Made by a program: the position numbers and the translations under genes
From: 2-12-FULL-42-15 sp964196565
GTDB taxonomy: Bacteria > Pseudomonadota > Gammaproteobacteria > Coxiellales > Coxiellaceae
Reading direction: 5' to 3'
DNA length: 26,172 nucleotides
NCBI GenBank assembly: GCA_964196565.1
Contig: CAXMUH010000016.1
Coordinates: 1 to 26,172, forward strand
Shown: one piece after another, positions 22,604-26,172 of the stretch
Position numbering within the stretch: position 1 is the stretch's first letter
Layout of the letters: the number at the start of each line of letters is the position of its first letter
The notes under the pieces: model-generated
The model's database searches: none
The model's input: only the letters and a program-made list of their open reading frames with translations
What the model was told of the DNA's origin: nothing

Positions 22604-24527
22604 ATGACCTCGCTGCTAAATCCCCTTTTTTCTCCAACCATTTTCGTCGATCGGAAGCTCGCTTTTTAGCAAGTAGCATATCCAGCATTTTTTGTGAAGC
22701 GTCATTTTCTTTAATCGTTAACTGCACTAAGCGTCGAGTCTCTGCATTCATCGTGGTTTCGCGTAATTGTGGCGGATTCATTTCCCCCAAGCCTTTAAAA
22801 CGCTGAATATTGACGACACCTTTTTTCTTTTCTGCTTGAATACGATCTAACACACCTTGCTTCTCATCATCATCCAAAGCGTAATAAATATCTTTGCCGA
22901 CATCAATTCGATACAAAGGCGGCATGGCAACATAAATATGGCCTGCAGATACTAACGGTTTAAAGTGACGTAGAAATAAAGCACACAACAAAGTGGCAAT
23001 ATGATAACCGTCTGAGTCCGCATCGGCTAAAATACAAATTTTACCATAACGTAGACCTTCAATATTCGCTGACCCCGGATCAACACCGATGGCAATTGCG
23101 ATATCATGGACTTCTTGTGAAGATAACACTTGATCAGAATCCACCTCCCAAGTATTTAATATTTTACCACGCAGTGGCATCACCGCTTGATTTGATTTAT
23201 CACGCGCTTGTTTGGCAGAGCCGCCAGCCGAATCCCCTTCGACTAAAAATATTTCTGTTTCATGCAAATCTTGTAACACACAATCCGCAAGCTTGCCTGG
23301 AAGTGGAGGACCTGATGCGATTTTTTTACGTGTGACTTTTTTAGCAACACGCAAGCGCTTTTGCGCATTGGATAATGCCAATTCTGCAATCGCACGCCCC
23401 TGTTCCACATGATGATTTAACCATAAGCTAAACTCATCCTTAGCAACACCTGCAACAAAGACTGCACTCTGGCGCGAACTTAAACGCTCTTTGGTCTGGC
23501 CCGCAAATTGTGGCTCTTTCATTTTCAGAGATAGCACATAGCTGCATTGTTCCCATAAATCATCGGCGGTTAATTTAACACCGCGCGGTAATAATTTATG
23601 AATTTCACAGAATTCACGCATGGCCTCCAATAAGCCGGTGCGAAAACCACTGACGTGGGTTCCACCTTGCGCGGTTGGAATTAAATTCACGTAACTTTCA
23701 GTAATGCATTCGTCACCATCCGGTAACCAAGTTAGCACCCAATCAACCGATTCTGTTTCACCTGCAACTTCTGAGGTCACTGGAACTTCCGGTAAACGTG
23801 TACACGCGCCCAAGCGATCTAATAAATAAGTTTTTATACCTTCTTCATAATACCAGCGATCGCGTGTGTTTTTTTCTTCATCATAAAACGTCACTTCAAG
23901 ACCGGGACACAATACCGCTTTCGCGCGCAGCGTATGCTTTAACGCGGCCACTGCAAATTTTGTGGTGTCAAAATATTTTCCTTCTGGCCAAAATTGAATG
24001 AACGTGCCCGTTTCACGCGGCCCACATGTGCCCACTGTACGCAACTTTGAGGTCTTATCACCATGCGCAAAATCCATTTGATATACTTTACCTGCTTTTT
24101 TCACTTGCACGGTTAATTGGCTCGATAGCGCATTAACCACGGAAATCCCAACGCCGTGTAAACCACCTGAAAATTCATAGCTCTTATTTGAAAACTTAGC
24201 CCCTGCGTGCAATCGTGTCAAAATCAATTCAATACCTGAAAGCTTATGTTCTGGATGAATATCGGTTGGCATCCCGCGTCCATCATCAACCACCGACACA
24301 GAGCCATCTTTATATAAAGTCACATCAATATGCTTAGCAAATCCCGCAATCGCCTCATCAGCACTGTTATCAATTGCCTCATGCGCCAGGTGATTTGGGC
24401 GTGTGGTATCGGTATACATCCCTGGGCGCCGCTGTACTGGCTCTAAACCAGTTAATACTTCTATGGATTCGGCAGTATAACCCGTTTTAGTGGATGATTT
24501 TGTCGTTGTAGATTTAGCTCGAGGCAT
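22602..24527 (-). CDS. parE: DNA topoisomerase IV subunit B
   Basis: ATPase subunit of topoisomerase IV, which with ParC decatenates daughter chromosomes. 641 residues from the chosen start (E. coli 630). GHKL ATPase domain with the Bergerat motifs (HEAIDNSADEAIAG, VVDDGRGMP, GGLHGVGISVVNALS), a transducer, then the TOPRIM domain with EGDSAGGSAKQARD and ADADSDGYH. The QPLRGK-like segment appears as MPLRGKILN. The ATG at 24527 is preferred over that at 24542 because GAGAGG stands before it. Divergent from waaA. The ParC gene is not in the window. Confidence 0.96.
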   Translation of the reverse strand: MPRAKSTTTKSSTKTGYTAESIEVLTGLEPVQRRPGMYTDTTRPNHLAHEAIDNSADEAIAGFAKHIDVTLYKDGSVSVVDDGRGMPTDIHPEHKLSGIELILTRLHAGAKFSNKSYEFSGGLHGVGISVVNALSSQLTVQVKKAGKVYQMDFAHGDKTSKLRTVGTCGPRETGTFIQFWPEGKYFDTTKFAVAALKHTLRAKAVLCPGLEVTFYDEEKNTRDRWYYEEGIKTYLLDRLGACTRLPEVPVTSEVAGETESVDWVLTWLPDGDECITESYVNLIPTAQGGTHVSGFRTGLLEAMREFCEIHKLLPRGVKLTADDLWEQCSYVLSLKMKEPQFAGQTKERLSSRQSAVFVAGVAKDEFSLWLNHHVEQGRAIAELALSNAQKRLRVAKKVTRKKIASGPPLPGKLADCVLQDLHETEIFLVEGDSAGGSAKQARDKSNQAVMPLRGKILNTWEVDSDQVLSSQEVHDIAIAIGVDPGSANIEGLRYGKICILADADSDGYHIATLLCALFLRHFKPLVSAGHIYVAMPPLYRIDVGKDIYYALDDDEKQGVLDRIQAEKKKGVVNIQRFKGLGEMNPPQLRETTMNAETRRLVQLTIKENDASQKMLDMLLAKKRASDRRKWLEKKGDLAARS

Positions 24528-24646
24528 CGGTCGCCCTCTCATTAATTAAAACAATATTCAAATTATAGGCATAATCAAAAGATTAGCACAGTACGGATCC
24601 CAAAACACTTTGACTCTCTAGGTGTTTGTCAATTAAACTGTCGCCC

Positions 24647-25900
24647 ATGCGTTACCTTTATACCATATTATTATACTTTGCCACACCACTGATCCTGGTA
24701 CGACTTTTATTGCGTTCGAAAAAAAATCCGGCATATCGAGCGCGCATCAAAGAGAGATTTGCCTATATCCCCATGATTAATAAGAAAAAAAGCATATGGG
24801 TCCATGCTGTCTCCTTAGGCGAAGCGATTGCGGCCACGCCGCTGATTAGAGAGCTAATTCAACAATATCCAGACCAAACCATCGTTGTAACCACCACCAC
24901 CCCGACGGGATCGCAACAAATACAAAAGCAATTTGGCCAAAAAGTGTACCATGTTTACACGCCCTATGACTTGCCAACGGTTATTCGACGTTTTTTAAAA
25001 CGCACCCGGCCGATTAAAGCCATTATTATGGAAACCGAACTGTGGCCAAACATGTTATATGAACTTAAACGCGCCAACATTCCGGTGATGATTGCTAATG
25101 CACGTTTATCCGAGCGCTCCTATGCAAAGTACCAGCGCTTTTCTCATTTTTTCAAACCTTTTTTGCAGACCATTACTGTGATTGCGGCACAATCTCCAGC
25201 GGATGGCAATCGTTTTAAAAAACTCGGCGCCACGCAAAATGTCATTATTACAGGCAATATTAAATTTGATACCAATATCCCCGATGGACTTTGTCAACGC
25301 GCTCAAGAATTAAAATCGCATTGGCAATCACGTCCTACTTTTATTGCTGCAAGCACGCATCAAGGCGAAGAACAAATCGTGCTTAACGCTTTTAAAAACA
25401 TTCTTATCCAATTTCCCAATGCGTTATTAATTTTAGTACCCCGCCATCCTGAACGCTTTTTGCCAGTTGCTAAACTTTGCAGTGATACAGGTTATCATCT
25501 CGCTTATCGCAGCAAAAATGAATTCCCCAATGGTGACACCCAAATTTATTTTGGCGATACCATGGGTGATTTAACATTACTCTATGCAGCATCGGATGTG
25601 GCTTTTGTCGGCGGTAGTTTTGCACCGATAGGCGGACATAATTTAATTGAACCCGCCAGTCTGAGTGTGCCGATTATCAGTGGTCCGCATCTTGAAAATT
25701 TTTTAGCAATTCGAGATTTATTACAAGAAGCCAATGCATTAATATTAGTGAAAGATGCCGAGCAACTTGCTGAGCAAGTGATTAAATTATTTTCTGATAA
25801 AAACATGAGTCATCTTTATGGCGCACGGGCTTTAAGCGTGAGCGACCAAAATCGTGGCGCCATTGAAAAACACCTCGATTTAATTAAACAAAGTATATAA
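24647..25900 (+). CDS. waaA: 3-deoxy-D-manno-octulosonic acid transferase (Kdo transferase)
   Basis: Glycosyltransferase of family GT30 that adds Kdo from CMP-Kdo to the lipid A precursor at the inner membrane. 417 residues, family length. N-terminal membrane anchor (residues 3-22, RYLYTILLYFATPLILVRLL), basic patch, then WVHAVSLGEA with the catalytic Glu59 and METELWPNML. The C-terminal nucleotide-binding half has GGSFAPIGGHNLIEPA. The ATG at 24647 is chosen because the homologous proteins start in this way; an in-frame TTG at 24626 is also possible since no strong ribosome site precedes 24647. Shows that the cell makes Kdo-containing lipopolysaccharide. Confidence 0.94.
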   Translation: MRYLYTILLYFATPLILVRLLLRSKKNPAYRARIKERFAYIPMINKKKSIWVHAVSLGEAIAATPLIRELIQQYPDQTIVVTTTTPTGSQQIQKQFGQKVYHVYTPYDLPTVIRRFLKRTRPIKAIIMETELWPNMLYELKRANIPVMIANARLSERSYAKYQRFSHFFKPFLQTITVIAAQSPADGNRFKKLGATQNVIITGNIKFDTNIPDGLCQRAQELKSHWQSRPTFIAASTHQGEEQIVLNAFKNILIQFPNALLILVPRHPERFLPVAKLCSDTGYHLAYRSKNEFPNGDTQIYFGDTMGDLTLLYAASDVAFVGGSFAPIGGHNLIEPASLSVPIISGPHLENFLAIRDLLQEANALILVKDAEQLAEQVIKLFSDKNMSHLYGARALSVSDQNRGAIEKHLDLIKQSI

Positions 25901-25912
25901 CTCTATTTAGCG

Positions 25913-26019
25913 CCGTCTTTGCGAAGTGGGAAACAGTCTAGACCCGTCTTTGCGAGCAACGCGAAGCAATCTAGTATTATTCTGCTGGATTGCCGCGGTC
26001 GTTTCACAGCTCGCAACGA
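25913..26019. repeat. Dispersed palindromic repeat of the CGTCTTTGCGAGC type
   Basis: CCGTCTTTGCGA occurs at 25913 and 25944, each followed by a GAAACAGTCTAG or GAAGCAATCTAG end, so there is a direct duplication of about 30 bp. The second unit is imperfectly inverted on the right (GCTGGATTGCCGCGG and GCTCGCAACGAC). Lies between waaA and the next gene; a common form of bacterial palindromic repeat. Confidence 0.65.
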
Positions 26020-26084
26020 CAAGCAGCCGCGATGACGATATATGCTATATTATTCATAGTAAAGCTATATTTGGGAGCACCGCC

Positions 26085-26172
26085 ATGGACACCTTTGATA
26101 GAGCGCTATCCGACCCACAGTCTGTTTATACCTATCCGAAAAACGTCGTTAATGATAGCTCCCTCACCAAAG
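26085..26172 (+). CDS. Start of an unidentified CDS (3' end outside window)
   Basis: ATG with GGGAG upstream; the frame is open for 29 codons up to the window end. The first residues are MDTFDRALSDPQSVYTYPKN. The YPKNVVNDSSLTK region recalls short gammaproteobacterial proteins of unknown function that continue with an ILRQWE-type segment, but that part is not visible here. Function unknown. Confidence 0.5.
   Translation, partial: MDTFDRALSDPQSVYTYPKNVVNDSSLTK

Noticed and set aside
22203..22607. 134-codon plus-strand frame over the aquaporin gene and repeat cluster
   Set aside because: Antisense to the channel and made partly of the palindromic repeat; no start signal.

Overview
The window reads as chromosomal DNA of an AT-rich gammaproteobacterium, most likely from the Legionellales (Coxiella/Legionella side). 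The support is indirect: an RNase T, 2-Cys peroxiredoxin, FeSOD, DapB run; a glycine cleavage operon with the P-protein split into two subunits; the ubiH-ubiI / aminopeptidase P / TIGR02449-zapA-6S RNA-ygfA neighbourhood typical of gammaproteobacteria; and two proteins that look host-directed rather than metabolic. No species is assigned. There is no integrase, transposase, CRISPR array or tRNA in the window.

Layout. 1-2650: the 3' end of rnt, then a divergent oxidative-stress pair (AhpC-type peroxiredoxin on -, sodB on +) and dapB. 2799-5438 (-): an 879-residue protein with a hydrophobic hairpin and a CX5R phosphatase-like signature (CASGENRTG), my leading candidate for a secreted effector. 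5439-5852: a non-coding stretch holding a large inverted repeat. 5853-10228 (-): the complete operon gcvT-gcvH-gcvPA-gcvPB. 10229-10638: non-coding, with nested inverted repeats. 10639-12742 (-): an OmpR/EnvZ-type regulator and kinase; upstream of it are three TGTAACA boxes set on an 11-bp pitch and a divergent 46-codon membrane micro-ORF. 13016-13828 (-): an unrecognised membrane protein ending in CSIM, a consensus eukaryotic CaaX prenylation box.

14091-16525 (-): ubiI-like and ubiH, translationally coupled. 16651-18429 (+): a three-domain, eukaryote-type aminopeptidase P with its own promoter. 18531-20318 (+): TIGR02449 coiled-coil protein, zapA, 6S RNA, 5-formyl-THF cyclo-ligase and an EVE-domain protein. 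20319-20666 (-): a small polytopic membrane protein. 21053-22429: a PAP2 phosphatase (+) convergent with an aquaglyceroporin (-). 22602-24527 (-): parE. 24647-25900 (+): waaA (Kdo transferase). 26085 onward: the start of an unidentified CDS cut by the window end.

Intergenic spaces are rich in dispersed palindromic repeats. The clearest is a 92-bp element present twice, 19 kb apart and in opposite orientation (1754-1845 and 20901-20992). The points most worth following up are the CX5R protein, the CaaX protein beside the two-component system, and the phased TGTAACA operator between the regulator and the micro-ORF.
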